A stretch of DNA of 64,000 nt from NCBI GenBank assembly GCA_009760885.1, contig CM019707.1:31361687-31425686 (forward strand), written 5' to 3'. The position numbers and the translations under genes were made by a program. The notes under the pieces are model-generated. The model had not been told where the DNA came from and searched no databases. It saw only the letters and a program-made list of their open reading frames with translations. How positions within the stretch are numbered: the first letter of the stretch is position 1; the number at the start of each line of letters is the position of its first letter. This DNA is from Achatina immaculata (taxonomy: Eukaryota; Mollusca; Gastropoda; Stylommatophora; Achatinidae). Below, piece after piece: positions 33,221 through 44,821 of this stretch.

Positions 33221-33532
33221 CTTCTTCTTCTTCTTCTTCGTTCGCATTGTCTGTCTATATCTGCAGTCCTGTCTCTTGGATAAATTTCACTGTTTTTTGT
33301 AACTCATGTATGGAACCGTAGAGCTTATCTTCTTTAGTGGTTTCACTGGGCCAGTAATTATTTCTCAGTGTCTCGTAGTTGATGCAGTTCTGGAGGATAT
33401 GTTCCACAGTTTGGGGCACCTGGGCACATGTACATAGATTAGTAGTACCAACCTTAAACTCACATATGACTTCGGAGTCGGCTGTGTCCTGTTCGGAGAC
33501 GGAAGATGGTGACTTGTTCCTTTCTGTTTAGC
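33221..33532 (-). mobile_element. LINE family 6, 3' terminal coding end with (GAA)n tail
   Basis: The minus strand encodes the C-terminus of a non-LTR retrotransposon: QVTIFRLRTGHSRL, then a Cys-rich segment LCTCAQVPQTVEHILQNC, YWPSETTKEDKLYGS and LQKTVKFIQETGLQI followed by a stop. The spacing of Cys and His is that of a C-terminal zinc-binding motif in several invertebrate elements; I-clade affinity is a guess. It ends in a (GAA)n tail (CTT repeats at 33221-33239 on the plus strand). Frame damage is slight, so this copy is fairly young. Flanks CCTTCAGTGAT and CCTTCGATGAT are a possible imperfect target duplication. A relative lies at 55.05 kb. Confidence 0.88.
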
Positions 33533-33539
33533 ATGTGAC

Positions 33540-34001
33540 CTTCGATGATGATGATGATGATGATGGCTCACACATTTAGCTTTCTTATGATGGTGGGCTG
33601 TGTGAATCTTACATATCGAGATAGGGCGATGGTGCCTCAATTCAGCTGCAATGCCTGACTTTTTAGTAAGATCCACAACGACCTGGAGCCCGGTCCATCT
33701 TTGTCTCGTTTACTTGACAGTTTCCACATTGCGATGGAAGACAGAAATGGCCTTAATCAACAGTGATTCGGCCACCACAATGAGATAGTTAGGGTCTTTG
33801 TTAGTTGTGACTCACCCACGCCAGTGAGATTGATATAAAGTCTTGGTCGATTGTGGTTCGCCTTGCCAAGTGAGATAGATAAGTGGTTGATGTATACCAA
33901 AGACATACATGAGGTCTTTGTCGTCTTGGTCGATTGTAGCTCGCCCATCCTGTTGTTAAAGATGCCATCTTTCTCCCTACATTGAGAAGTAAAAATCATC
34001 T
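33540..34001. other. (GAT)n and degenerate element A-like repeats
   Basis: (GAT)n lies at 33544-33566. From about 33760 to 33955 there are three loose repeats with GTCTTGGTCGATTGT and GTTCGCC, resembling the minisatellite portion of element A but too diverged to assign firmly. Confidence 0.5.
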
Positions 34002-34013
34002 TTTAAGAATCAG

Positions 34014-34899
34014 TCAATCAGTCTTTTGCATGTCCCTTGCGGAACTTTGCCTCCCTAACAGCTGTTCTGTATGCCTCTCGGCTATGAGCAAGATGCCTTG
34101 CTGCTGATGCATTCATTCGCAGATTATCAACGATGTCTTGCAGCCATCTTCGCCTTGGTCTTCCTCTATTTCTTTTTTCCCATTGTGTATCCTTCCAAGA
34201 CGATCTTCTCTCAACTCTCATGACGTTTAATATGTCCAAAATATTCAAGTTTCCTCTGTTTAATTTTCTTTACTAGCCAGCCTTCTTCATTATCAAGTTC
34301 TTGTACTATGTATATATTTCTTCTTTTTTTTGTGTCCGTGATATTTGAAGGAGTCTTCTGTACCATTTACATTCAAAGGCATTTATGTGTTTCTCAGCTG
34401 CTTTGTTAAGTGTCCGGGTCTCACAGGCATATGTTGCAATGGGAAAGATGCGTGCCTTTAAAAATTTTATTTTTGTAGTTCTGTCATTTCCACACCACAG
34501 ATTCTTTAGTTGTCTATCATTTCCACTCCACAGATTCTTTAGTTGTTTTACTTTCTGAAGAGCGATAAATGTCCTCCTTTTAATTTCCCTCATTGTATCT
34601 CAATTATTAGTTATTAATGATCCAAGATATTCAAAAATCTCCACCTCTTCTAGATTTTCCTCATTGATACATATTTCAGGTGCCCTATCTGTTTTGTTAG
34701 TTGTCATCAATTTAGTTTTCTTTGCATTAAGATAAAGATTTTGCTCTTTGCTATTCTTACGGACTGACTTAATTAGTTTTTCCATTCCTTTTCGTGTTGT
34801 GGACAGTAACACTGTGTCATCAGCATATCTAATCTCTGGTATTTCATAACCTCCAATTTTTATGGCATCGTAATATTCTTCGTCTACATCTTCTCGAGA
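34014..34899 (-). mobile_element. LINE family 1, longest copy, includes RT active-site motif
   Basis: The minus strand encodes the second half of a reverse transcriptase: EIRYADDTVLLSTTRKGMEK with the catalytic YADD (about 34805-34831), KNSKEQNLYLNAKKTKLM, EVEIFEYLGSLI, IFPIATYACETRTLNKAAEK, ECKWYRRLLQI, then KRNRGRPRRRWLQDIVDNL and REAYRTAVREAKF. Two frame breaks divide it into three open segments. Perfect 12-bp target duplications, TTTAAGAATCAG, flank it (34002-34013 and 34900-34911). Its 3' end is a GACTGATTGA-type tail. An in-frame 33-bp duplication (34480-34545) repeats QLKNLW(S/C)GNDR. It is truncated upstream of YADD and lacks the endonuclease domain. Confidence 0.95.
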
Positions 34900-34911
34900 T
34901 TTAAGAATCAG

Positions 34912-36502
34912 CAAACAAGAAAACACATTTCCAACCTCCCCTACCCAGCCCTGCCCCACAGGCCGCTTCCCTCTTGCCCTCAGAACTTGTCTCGGTATTT
35001 GACCTTTTCATGACGACTCGCGAGTTCATCGGCTTTTCTTCTGTGTACGGGCCCACACTCAGACCCTGGATCTGGCTGTCTCCTGTTCTTCTCGGTGGTT
35101 TAAGAGGGGGGAAAACTCCAGCAGAACAGCTGGAATGTCTTAAAACAATCAGTGTCCTACACACTTTGTGCCGCCTCCCCCCACCCCACACACTTCTTGG
35201 TTTATTTAGAATCGTTTTGGGGCCCTTACTTGATGTGTATGTTTGTTTCGTAGCTAGAATACCACGCCTTCGGGATGTTTAAAATTTTAAATGTTGTGGC
35301 GTTAGTCACAGACTGGGACAAAATGTATGACGAACGTGCAGGAATGAAGGTCTCCAAGGAAAAGACTCCCCCAGTGGAATGTTTCTTAATTAAGTATTCT
35401 TTTGTTGGAAGGATATGTAGCATTAGCACCCGTGCCCTCAAAACACTGGCCAGGAAAAGTGCTGGTTGAAACCAGGGACTCTGACTAGTTGACATGGGGC
35501 CGGGCTCGTTAAGACAAGTTGTCTTAACTTGGTGTCCTTGGTGTCCCTCCATTTTAGAGGAGGTTCCTTATGGTTGAGAAACGGGTACTCAGACCACGCC
35601 CCTAGGTGCTGCTCTGTATCTTTCCGTACTTCCATCAGCTTCCAGCAGCTGAAAGTGGCATTCCTTTGTTGACTGGGTAACCTTCTGGTGCCCACTTAAC
35701 AAGACCTTCGTGTTCTGAGGCTAGTTCTTGACAGGGACTGCCATCCTCAGCTCTTGGCAATGATGCTTAATGTCCATCAATGAACCCTTTTGTTAGACCA
35801 CCCTTTTTTTTTCTTTTCAATAGCGTTAATGATAGACAGTACCAACGGGGAGGTAGATAGGGTCTTGGTCAGAGGAGTTTTGCCAACCCTGAAGCTGGCA
35901 TGTCAATTATAAGTCACTGATTACCAGAATGGACAGTGTCTTCGCTGTCGTGTCTTAAATTTGTTTGTGTTTTTCAAGGCTAAACATACATCACTCGGCC
36001 CGTTGCCTACTCGTTCTTTGTGACCAGTGAACTACCCAACAGATGAGCTGTTTCATTAACCCCTGCGTGGTTTGGTACACCTACTGTACATATATGAGCG
36101 AGAATATTGACGAATGGGAGCGACGGTGTTGCCCGGCACCCGGGGTGGGGCCGGGGGTTTGGGGGGGGGGAACGACTCACTGATTTCAGTCAGCAAAACC
36201 ACGTCAATTTCAGTTGGGCTATTGCCAGTTGAAGAAAGTCGTGGATTCCAGAGTGGAGGAGTCTGAAGTCGACAGGAATGTACCATTTATGAAGGACTTG
36301 GGCACTAGGAAAGTGGAAGAATTCTTGAGTGCGAGTCAAAGACTTGGCATTAAGACTTCCCATTTCTTAGGGTTAACAAGATTCAGAACTAGGCTAACAG
36401 GCAACACATTTCTCAGCACGTGTACATGGGCTTGGCCTGGTTTTTTTCCTCGCTGACAGCAACAACATAAATTCACTATATCAGCTTTTTTTCAGAGCCT
36501 TG
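34912..36502. other. About 1.6 kb without recognised gene; element A-like scrap at 35845-35925
   Basis: AGGGTCTTGGTCAGAGGAGT and TTTTGCCAACCCTGAAGCTG near 35868-35905 resemble one repeat unit of element A. A G run occurs at about 36160-36170. No gene is supported. Confidence 0.5.
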
Positions 36503-36615
36503 TCCTCGTGCAGTTGGGCGGTTGCTCGTTCTACCAATGTCGGCGGTTCGAGTCACTCACATTCTATTTTTCTTCTTCTTCTTCTTCTGCTTCTTCTTCT
36601 TTCTTTCTTTCACTT
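36503..36615 (+). repeat. tRNA-like SINE head with (CTT)n tail
   Basis: TGCAGTTGGGCGG (A-box-like) and CGGTTCGAGTCAC (B-box-like) enclose GTTGCTCGTTCTACCA, shared with the 2.16-kb copy. A (CTT)n tail begins about a dozen bases later. The very short body suggests a minimal or 3'-deleted SINE. Confidence 0.6.
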
Positions 36616-37927
36616 CTTAGACGCCTTGGATTTTCCAAGACTAACCATACAACTCTGTACTCTTATCTTTTAACCTAAGGAATACCTCGTTGTTTCAATA
36701 TTTGTTTACATAATTTGCATCATTACGTAACACCGTTCTTAGCTCTCTAAAGTCTAGCCAGTAGTGCCTTTCTTTGTGTGTTTTCTAACATGAGGGAATT
36801 TCCAACCGAGGGTGTATTTTTAAACCCTCGTATCACGGCGTAGCATACATGACGGTAAATACACGTGTGTAATGTACCTACAGGTGCGATCAAGGTATGC
36901 TGGCAAACATGCTGCCGCGTTCCGCCTTCTTTTTTTTTTTTTTGGGTAGATTTGTATAGTGTGCTCTTAAGAGAAAAGAGAACAAAAAGGGGGAACATAG
37001 GGGAGAGAAGAGGAGAAGAAATGCCGATCATTTGCAGGGGGAGGGGCCTAAAATATGGAAAGATGGAGGGAAGTAGACTGTTCATGACAAGGGGGTGTAA
37101 TATTAATTTTCAGCGTACGGGCCAAATCACCTGAAACAGCCCCATTATACTGTAACCTTTACCTACAAGCCATCTGTAAGATCCTGCGCCCCAAGACGCC
37201 CCCCGACGATCGCTGACAAGACCCTGGCGTACAAGAAGTCATCCAGATAACGCAAGAGTAGATCAGGGCAGGGCGTGATTTTCAGGAAAAGAGTTTGATC
37301 AGGTAACAAACAATATTACCTGCTGCTGGCCTACCTGGAGAAATGATGATAAGCGTCTCGCTTTGTTGGGCTGGGCTGAAACTGTATACTTTTGATGAGG
37401 TGAGAAGATTGTCTCTAGGGCTTGTTTCTTTTTTTTTTTTTTGGGGGGGGGGGTGGGTGGGTGGGGAGGGTTGGGGAAAAAGAGATGAGAGAACAAGGTA
37501 CAGGTATCAAGACAGCGAATTGGAAACCAGCCACAGATATGAAGGCGAAGCATTCTTTTCCTCCACCCTTTACTCCCATTCGCCCTCTTCCTTTTCTCTC
37601 CTTGTCCTTCTCCTCTTTCTGTCCATTTCGTCCCGTATAAACTAGTTTCCCCTCAACACAGAAACAGTGTTTAATTTATTTTATTAGAAGAATGTTTAGT
37701 CCCCTGTGTTTGCCCGTATTTTTGTCTGGAGACTGTTTTCCTGAAGTTTGAGAGCTTGAGCACAGATAGCAAAGACATCTATATGAGCACAGATATCTGT
37801 ATAGGCAAAGACATCTATATGAGCAGAGATATGTATATGAGTACAGCTATATATACGAACAAATCTGTGTACAGATTTCTAAATGAGCATATATTTCTAA
37901 ACGATGCAATAATAAATATCTAGTCTG
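36616..37927. other. About 1.3 kb without recognised gene
   Basis: T runs with adjoining G runs at about 36930 and 37430-37451. A loose repeat of GAGCACAGATAT and ATCTATATGAGCA lies at about 37756-37840. No gene. Confidence 0.5.
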
Positions 37928-38190
37928 TTGTGGCCAAGGCTGTTGCCAAGAGAACCTCCAAGGCTGGTTGCCAAGAGAACCTCCAAGGCTGGTTGCCAAG
38001 AGAACCTCCAAGGCTGGTTGCCAAGAGAACCTCCAAGGCTGTTGCCAAGAGAACCTACAAAGCTGTTGCCAAGAGAACCTCCAAGGCTGTTGCCAAGAAA
38101 ACCTACAAGGCTGTGGCCAAGAGAACCTCCAAGGCTGTTGCCAAGAGAACCTCCAAGGCTGTTGCCAAGAGAACCTCCAAGGCTGTAGTG
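37928..38190. repeat. Minisatellite, 24-bp unit
   Basis: Eleven units of GTTGCCAAGAGAACCTCCAA followed by GGCT. The period is eight codons, so an open frame of AVAKRTSK repeats results. Early units carry one extra G that shifts frame. The basic Ala/Lys/Arg/Thr/Ser repeat resembles histone H1-like tails in composition only; flanks give no exon evidence. Confidence 0.93.
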
Positions 38191-39744
38191 AATATCGCCC
38201 CCCCTCTCCCCATGTTGTACTCCTACATAGCAGCTAAAGCGTTACATTTTTAGCATTACTGTTATCATAAATTCCGCAGATCTGAGACTTTTTTTTCCTA
38301 ATCATATAAAAAAAAGGGATAAAGGACGAGATAAGGAGTTTATAAATGCAGATGAACTCCCACAACATTCTGCCCGCACAGTGAATTGTGTCTCTCTGAT
38401 CTCCGCAGGGAATAGCGTTATCTGCCATTTACTTGCCAGACATTGGCACCGTGCCTGCCCCCACCACCGCAACATTTCTTGTGACCTTTGCCCTCAGAAC
38501 GTCTACAGCGGGGGCAGACAGACGCAGACACTTTTTGATATAAAAAAAAAAAAAATACCCGGAGATGGGAAGCATGTAGACCTTAGGGCCAGGCTGCAGG
38601 TAGTTAAAAGAGATTCTAACACTAACACACACGAGGATAAAAGTGGACACTGCCTGCTTATATAGGGGTGATTTATGTGTGGGAGGGGGAGGGGGCAAGA
38701 TGACATCTAACAGCCAGTGGGGGACACCAGTGTAACAGCCAGTGGGGGACACCAATGTAACAGCCAGTGGGGGACACTCCCCCCTCCCATCCCTCCTACA
38801 CTCCCTCCCAAATTTGGTTCCCATCAGGACTATGTAGGCCCACCGATAGTTTGGGGGAGATGGGGAAGCCAAGCCGATTCCTTGCTCCGGGGGGGGGGGG
38901 TGGGGGGGCGCAGATGGAGTCCCCTTGTTTTAAAGGAGAGGCGCCCCATGGTGGATGAAAACATAATAGATAATCAATAGGGCGGAGGTGAGGGGGTGGG
39001 AAAGTGAGGTTTGGGGAGGGGGGGAGGAGGAGGTTTTATGTCATCTTACAGAATTCCTCTTCAAGACTCTATGGACATATGGTCAGACTCGGAGGAAGTC
39101 TTCGATGGAGCTGATTCTGCCAGTTGGTAGAAATGCCGCGGTTATGATAGAAAATGTAGTGCAAAATATATCATGGAAACATATAAATATATAAGTGTAG
39201 CAGCCAGTGTCAAAGAAGTTGCGTACCAAGGTCACGGTCCTGATGCCCGGGAGCATGTATCCCCTCACCCTAGGCACACTTATGACGTCAATGTGTGAAT
39301 ACTATGCAGAGCCAGAGATAAGATCCCTATATTTATCAGATGGTTTTTTTTTGTTTCAAAAAAAAAACAGACAAAACCATGTGAAAAGCAGGGCAGATTT
39401 GAATAGCAACAGACATGTCTGAAACAACATGAAAACCCCAGATGAAAAAAAATAAAGAAAATGATCATCGTTTTTGTTTTGTTTTTGTTTTGTTTTGTTT
39501 TTCCGAAAGAAGCGAAACAAAACAAAACAATGAACTGGGCAGAAGCCATGTCAGAATTTTGGGTTATGGAAAAAGAGCCAAAGAAACTTAGAATGGTCTT
39601 CTTATGTTATAGGAGCTAAGGAGCGTCTTTGCTGCATGATCCACTACTGCTGCATGTGCTCCACGCACTCCCTCATGTCTGTAGTCATTTTAGTTTCTTC
39701 AGGCACTGTGCATTATTAATTAAACTTCCCTTGTACATTACTTC
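38191..39744. other. About 1.5 kb without recognised gene; 25-bp triplicate and G-rich patches
   Basis: AACAGCCAGTGGGGGACACC occurs three times at 38709-38778. G-rich stretches lie at about 38889-38909 and 38980-39032. A TTTTG/AAAAC-rich stretch lies at 39466-39530. No gene. Confidence 0.55.
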
Positions 39745-39880
39745 ACAACTGGTGTGCGTTAACTTCACAGTCGAGATACGTCAACTTCACAATCGCTGTA
39801 CGTTAACTTCACAATCGCTGTACGTTAACTTCACAATCGCTGTAAGTTAACTTCACAATCGGCGTACGTTAATTCACACA
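39745..39880. repeat. Minisatellite, 22-bp unit
   Basis: Five to six units of AACTTCACAATCGCTGTACG plus TT. Confidence 0.92.
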
Positions 39881-39935
39881 ACTTAAAGGAAGCGAGAAAG
39901 ACATGGTTTGAGATATCTCGACTTTCTCGAGACAC

Positions 39936-39956
39936 GGGGGGGGGGGGGGGGGGGGG
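39936..39956. repeat. Poly-G tract of 21
   Basis: An uninterrupted run of 21 G. Further runs lie at about 40116-40127 and 40231-40240. Confidence 0.95.
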
Positions 39957-40294
39957 AGTGTTGGCTGGGAATCTTTTGTTGGTACTCATGCTTCCGTCGG
40001 GAGTACAGAGGACAGATGATGATGAATTCACAGCTGCTATGCGTTATTTCACAATTAATATATGCTATTTCACTACTGATATACGGATGAGTGGGTGGGG
40101 TGTGTGTGTGTTGGGGGGGGGGGGTAAACACATTTTTTTTTCCTCCGGGACATTCCAGTGTTATGTTTTTTCCCCTGAAGCGGGGACATTTTGAGAGAGA
40201 ACCCTTCCCTCCTCGTCCACTGTAAAAGGAGGGGGGGGGGGAACCGTTTAACAATGCCATGTTTCTATGATCATAAGGCCCCACTTTTATAAGA

Positions 40295-40640
40295 CAGCTG
40301 AGTTGTTAGAGTCAGGGTTGGTCAGTCACCATTGACCAAGACCATGTCCCGCTTCTCCGATGGTATCTTCAGTAACAGCCCCCCCCCCCAGACTGGGCTA
40401 GCTGGTGGTGGAGTCTGCTAAAGAAGCACTGCACGCCCTCTGCATTGTGGCTCCGCTGAGGAACTGAAGAGAAGATAAAACGCCCCGGCCCATAACCCGC
40501 TCCCAAACCGACACGATGCTGAGGCTCAACAGCTTCACAGCATCGGCAGCGAAGAACGCCATCTCGCAGTTCCATGGAGATGGAAGGCAAGACACGACAC
40601 GACACGAAAGACAAGACAAAACAAGACATTCCATGCAGAA
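40295..40640 (+). mobile_element. Element A, copy 2 (no internal minisatellites)
   Basis: It contains GAGTCAGGGTTGGTCAGTCA, GACCAAGACCATGTCCCGC, a poly-C tract, GGTGGTGGAGTCTGCTAAAG, AGAAGCACTGCACGCC, CCATAACCCGCTCCCAAACC, GACACGATGCTGAGGCTCAA and CATCTCGCAGTTCCATGGAG, then an ACACGACACGA/AAGACAAGAC tail. It is the simplest copy: where copies 1 and 3 have arrays, this one has a single unit. No coding capacity. Confidence 0.8.
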
Positions 40641-42209
40641 AACTACAAAGCCGCTGAGACATATGATGGAGGGTAAGATGACCTTTGATAACTGGAATAC
40701 CAGAATGCATCGGTGCATACATGCACGAGAGAGAGAGAGGAGGGGGGGGGGGGCAGTATCCTGAAGGATAAAGGAATTGACATCGACATTTTCTTCCTTA
40801 AAATTAAATTACATCATCAACAACCTGGGGATGAAATAGCCACACCTATATATATATATATATATATCCAGGAAGGATATGAACAGAGAAACATTCCTTT
40901 AAAAAGTATGTGCGCCAGAATTCCGCTGTCTCTTGCTATCTACTCTCTCACTTCGCTAGACGGCGAAGAATGTCTTGCAAGGTTGCAGAAGCGAAAGGTG
41001 AGTTCTCGATTACTTCTACCTTGTTTCCACGTTTCATAAGCACCATTGGGAATAGACTCGGATACTTGGATCGCGCCGGAAAACGCCAAAATTTGTGACT
41101 GGAAAAAAAAAAAAAAAGGCTCGTGAATTGATTTCTTTTGTGAGGAATTTCTCATAGCTGTGTCCACACAAGAATGGGTTATTCAGAATATGTAAGTTTA
41201 TTAAAGTCATGTTCCTTTCATTTTTCTTGTAAAAACTTCATTTCGTTTCGGAATTTTTCTTGAATCTTCAAGCTTTTTTTTTTTAATTTATCGAATTTTA
41301 CCAGCTTACTTCTTTCGTTTCGTTTATTGTGTTGGTGTTTTTGTTTTGTCGCGGCTTTGTCTATTTGTTATTTCTAATTCTGATCCCACCGAGTCTTTTG
41401 TTAAGCCTGTTTGTGCTACTCTTGTCTCACATTGTTTTGTCGGTCTGTCGACTTATAAATTCTAAATCCGTGCCTGCCATTTTGTTGTTTGTTTCGTATT
41501 TTAGGTTCAACGATCTTTCCAGGGTGTACAGTTTAAAGAAGAAAAAAACAAGGGAATGAATTTTCTATGACCTAAATACTAGAGACGTCATCCTCTGGGT
41601 GTACCGACAGTTCAGAGAAAATATGGGCACTAACATCGTACTCTTTGGCTGAAGCTGTGAAAAGCACGGATGCCTTCTTGTTTTTATCTTTTAACGCTAG
41701 GAAGGATAAAAGGTGCTGACTGTGACATGCCCGTGGGAATAGTGGGGGGGGGGGGGGGGGAGTCTGAGTGGGAGTTGACCCTGGGGACAGCGGATCCCAA
41801 ATCTTTTTGTTTGTTTGTTTGTTTGTGTGTTTGTTTATTTGTTTTGCTGACGTGTTCTTGCATCCCATTTTATGGCCCCTCCCTCCTCACCCATACATAT
41901 AGACATGAGACATCTCAGCTGGTTCTGGTGTTATGTGCTCTCTCTTCTCCGCCCCACCCCACCACGGATCCTTCCAACCCTTCCGGGAGAGGTGGTGGGA
42001 GGGGGCAATACAGCCAACTTTGAGGACCGCTGTACTATGGATGAGTTCAGCTTAAAACAACAAAAACGAAAAATTGAATTGAGAAAAGTTAAGATTTGTT
42101 TTTTTTAAATCTTCATATTGATTTCATAACAACTTTCTTACATAAAAACACCCAGGTTATGTCCCCCTAAACTAACCGCTTGTAAAGGTGGGGGCGTTAT
42201 CTTGTGTAC
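40641..42209. other. About 1.6 kb without recognised gene
   Basis: (TA)n lies at about 40849-40868, a G run of 17 at 41744-41760 and (GTTT)n at about 41806-41843. No gene. Confidence 0.55.
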
Positions 42210-42675
42210 ATTCATCATTATCATCATCATCATCAATCATCATCATCATCGTCATCATCTCGTGCTGTCTTCCCAAGGAAGGTTGGCCGCAGTGAATCTC
42301 CACTCTGCTCTGTTTCTTGTCTTCTTAGAACACTCGGCCAAGCTCGTCCCTGTCCATCTCCTGATGTTGTCCACCCCTCTGTATCGCTGTCGTCCTCTTC
42401 TTCTTTTCCCCTTTAATCTTGCCCTCAAGAAGGTTCTTCAGTATAGTACTGTGCCTCTTGACATGGCCAAACTATCTTAGCCATCCTTTTTTATGATTTT
42501 CAATATTTCTCTTTTCACTTCTACTTGGTTTAGCACTTCGTTGTTTGTTTTCTTTTCTGTCCATGGACTACGCCCTAATCTTCTGTACATCTACATCTCA
42601 ATGACCTCAGTTTTCTTTTCTGTTGTCTTATTCAATATCCGGGCTTCTGCACCACAAAGGAGTAATGAATGTATA
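42210..42675 (-). mobile_element. LINE family 4, 3' fragment with (GAT)n tail
   Basis: The minus strand encodes a decayed reverse transcriptase end: CGAEARILNKTTEKKTEVIE, MYRRLGRSPWTEKK, FGHVKRHSTILKNLLEGKI, then KGKRRRGRQRYRGVDNIRRW, TGTSLAECSKKTRNRAEWR. One stop and at least one frameshift interrupt it. The element finishes in a GATGATGATGATGATTGATG-type tail (42210-42257 on the plus strand). Its basic motif RGRQRYRGVDNI distinguishes it from families 1-3. The 5' limit is approximate. Confidence 0.85.
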
Positions 42676-43567
42676 TTAGATCTTGTTTATCTTAAACACG
42701 CGACCTTTCCTTTTTATTACACAGAGAACCCTTGCTCAGCACAGTGTTTTGCTGGTGTGCTTCACCTTGCAGATTAGCAGTCGGGTTTTTGGGTTCAGTT
42801 TCCCTTACACAAGCGCTGAGGTCCCCCTTTTAGTTACACTCAGAGGGGAGCAGGATTCCATCAACGTCCCACACAGATCACAAAAGAGTTATGACCACGA
42901 TGCCCTTGTCCCCAGAGAACTGACAAATCTAAGGCATATCATGCCAAAGCCACTACTACATCTTCATTTTCTCGGTTAAAGTATTTGTTCCCGTTTCCTC
43001 GAGTGATTTATTATTATTATTTTTTTTTTAACGGTAAGAATATCATGAATTTTATTGAAGCTGTTTCCTGACCTGCAGAGATTTTAACGAAAAAAAAAAG
43101 AACAGCCCCCCCCCCCCCCCAGGCAATGGCTTCTGACGTAAGACCGCTGAAAGACAAGCCGGGGAGCATGCTGGGAGGGCACACCTCGATCGTCTGTCGG
43201 GGAATGCTGCGATAGAGCGTTGACATATGCGAGCAATGTTTGGAGGGTAACGGAGGCCCCAGCAATCACGCCTGGACGGCCTTGTTTGATCGTTCCTCAC
43301 GGCTGACCTTTCTACTTGGGCTGATGAGAGTGGAGATAAAGCTTAACCTAGGATTAAGATTTCTGTTTGTTTTACTGATTTAGTGGTTACCAAGGTGATT
43401 TTTTCCCCTCCTTTTTCAAACTTGGAAGACAGAAGGTTAAATACATTTCCTGATGGCTCCGCCTTGTGTGGGTGATGTGTATAATTTCATGCACTTTTTG
43501 GTCTTTCCGTTTTTATTATTATAGTTTATAGTATTTCCTGATTTCTGTTATTTTATCCTAGTTTATA
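42676..43567. other. No gene recognised
   Basis: A poly-C run lies at about 43107-43120. The first 100 bp may still be eroded LINE sequence. Confidence 0.5.
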
Positions 43568-43860
43568 ACATTTAGCCCCAGAGTAGCGAAGCGGTTAGTT
43601 CAGTGGACTCTTGGCGAAGGTTGGTGGTTCGAATATCCGGCGGGGGAGCGCCTCTCACCCCCCCCCCCCCCAGTCATTTAGCTGTAGAAATGGGTACCTG
43701 GGTCGTTCAGTAGCTGGGGAACAAAAATAGCCAGACAGGCCGTGGTGCTGACCACATCACCTTCTAGTGTGCCGGCAGGTCAAGGAAAATGTGGACACTA
43801 GCATTATACACCCCCCCCCCCTCCCAATGACAGGTCAGGGTCACCTTTATTTACCTTTTG
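43568..43860 (+). repeat. tRNA-derived SINE, best preserved
   Basis: The A box TAGCGAAGCGGTTAG near 43584 and B box GGTTCGAATATCC near 43627 are followed by a G/C-rich segment, a poly-C run, then AAATGGGTACCTGGG, AGCTGGGGAACAAAAATAGC and CAGACAGGCCGTGG. The tRNA-like head plus an unrelated body containing GGGTACCTGGG is an organisation I associate with metazoan SINEs, from memory. The 3' end is uncertain, near a second poly-C run at about 43811. Confidence 0.75.
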
Positions 43861-43929
43861 TAACAGTTGATAATCTACTACTTACATCAATGTTTAATCA
43901 TTTTGAATAGACTTGTTTAATCGTGGTTT

Positions 43930-44235
43930 AGAATATTTGATGAATTCCATTAATCAGAGTTAATCTATATGGCATTTGATGAACTTCATTAGTCAGAGTT
44001 AATCTATATAGCATTTGATGAATTCCATTAGTCAGAGTTAATCTATATAGCTTTTGTAGAACGAGACTACGTGAATCAGAAATTAACCTAAACCAAACTG
44101 CGTTGATCTTAATTTAAACTTTTAGAACAAGGCTATATTAATCAGAAATTAACCGCTAGAATCCTTACACAGCCAGGCTACGTGAACCAGAATTTTAACC
44201 TAATATAACCGTTCTAAAACGAGACTCGCTGAACC
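43930..44235. repeat. Two adjoining degenerate tandem repeats, about 41 bp and 50-60 bp
   Basis: CATTAGTCAGAGTTAATCTA and TATAGCATTTGATGAA repeat three times to about 44055. A second motif, GAATCAGAAATTAACC with AACGAGACTACGT, then repeats about three times. Confidence 0.8.
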
Positions 44236-44416
44236 AGGACCACAAGTAGAATTTGTCATCCCCCCCCCCCCCCCCCCCCGCCCAGTATGTGATGACCCCG
44301 AAATGTTCTCTTCTATTTAAGAAAAATGACTTAATATTTTCTAATGAACCTCTCCCGGGTTCGGTAATTTGAAGGCTCTGCCATACACCACAGTCCAGGC
44401 CAGGTGTAATCGTGGA

Positions 44417-44452
<36 letters not shown>

Positions 44453-44821
44453 AGTTATTCTTAGAACCAACGCAACCTTCCGTTCTGGATTTCCAACTTA
44501 AAAATACCCACACGACCCAGACTGCAGGAAGAGTACAGACTGTGTAACAAGAAAGAGAGGATATAAAAAAGTGGGGGGGGGGGGGGGGTGGGGGTAACCA
44601 GACAGTTTTACAAATCAGGACATTGGGGATCTGACGAAGTTTTTTTTTTATAGCAGCGTCACTTATTATAGTGCTGAACCCATATCTCTGTTATTAGTTC
44701 AAAACCCATAAAATAATTCCGAATGATACACTGCGCTGTGGATGACGAAATGATATGACAAAATCTAATGATAAAGTTCATTTTCTTGCGCATATGATAA
44801 CAAATGACTAAGATAATACGA
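44236..44821. other. No gene; poly-C, (CT)n and poly-G runs
   Basis: Poly-C of 20 at 44260-44279, (CT)n at about 44420-44450 and poly-G of 16 at 44573-44588. No gene. Confidence 0.65.

Noticed and set aside
34014..34899. Reverse transcriptase as a domesticated host gene or part of a retron-like system
   Set aside because: It is 5'-truncated, frame-broken and flanked by target duplications, so it is an ordinary dead LINE copy.
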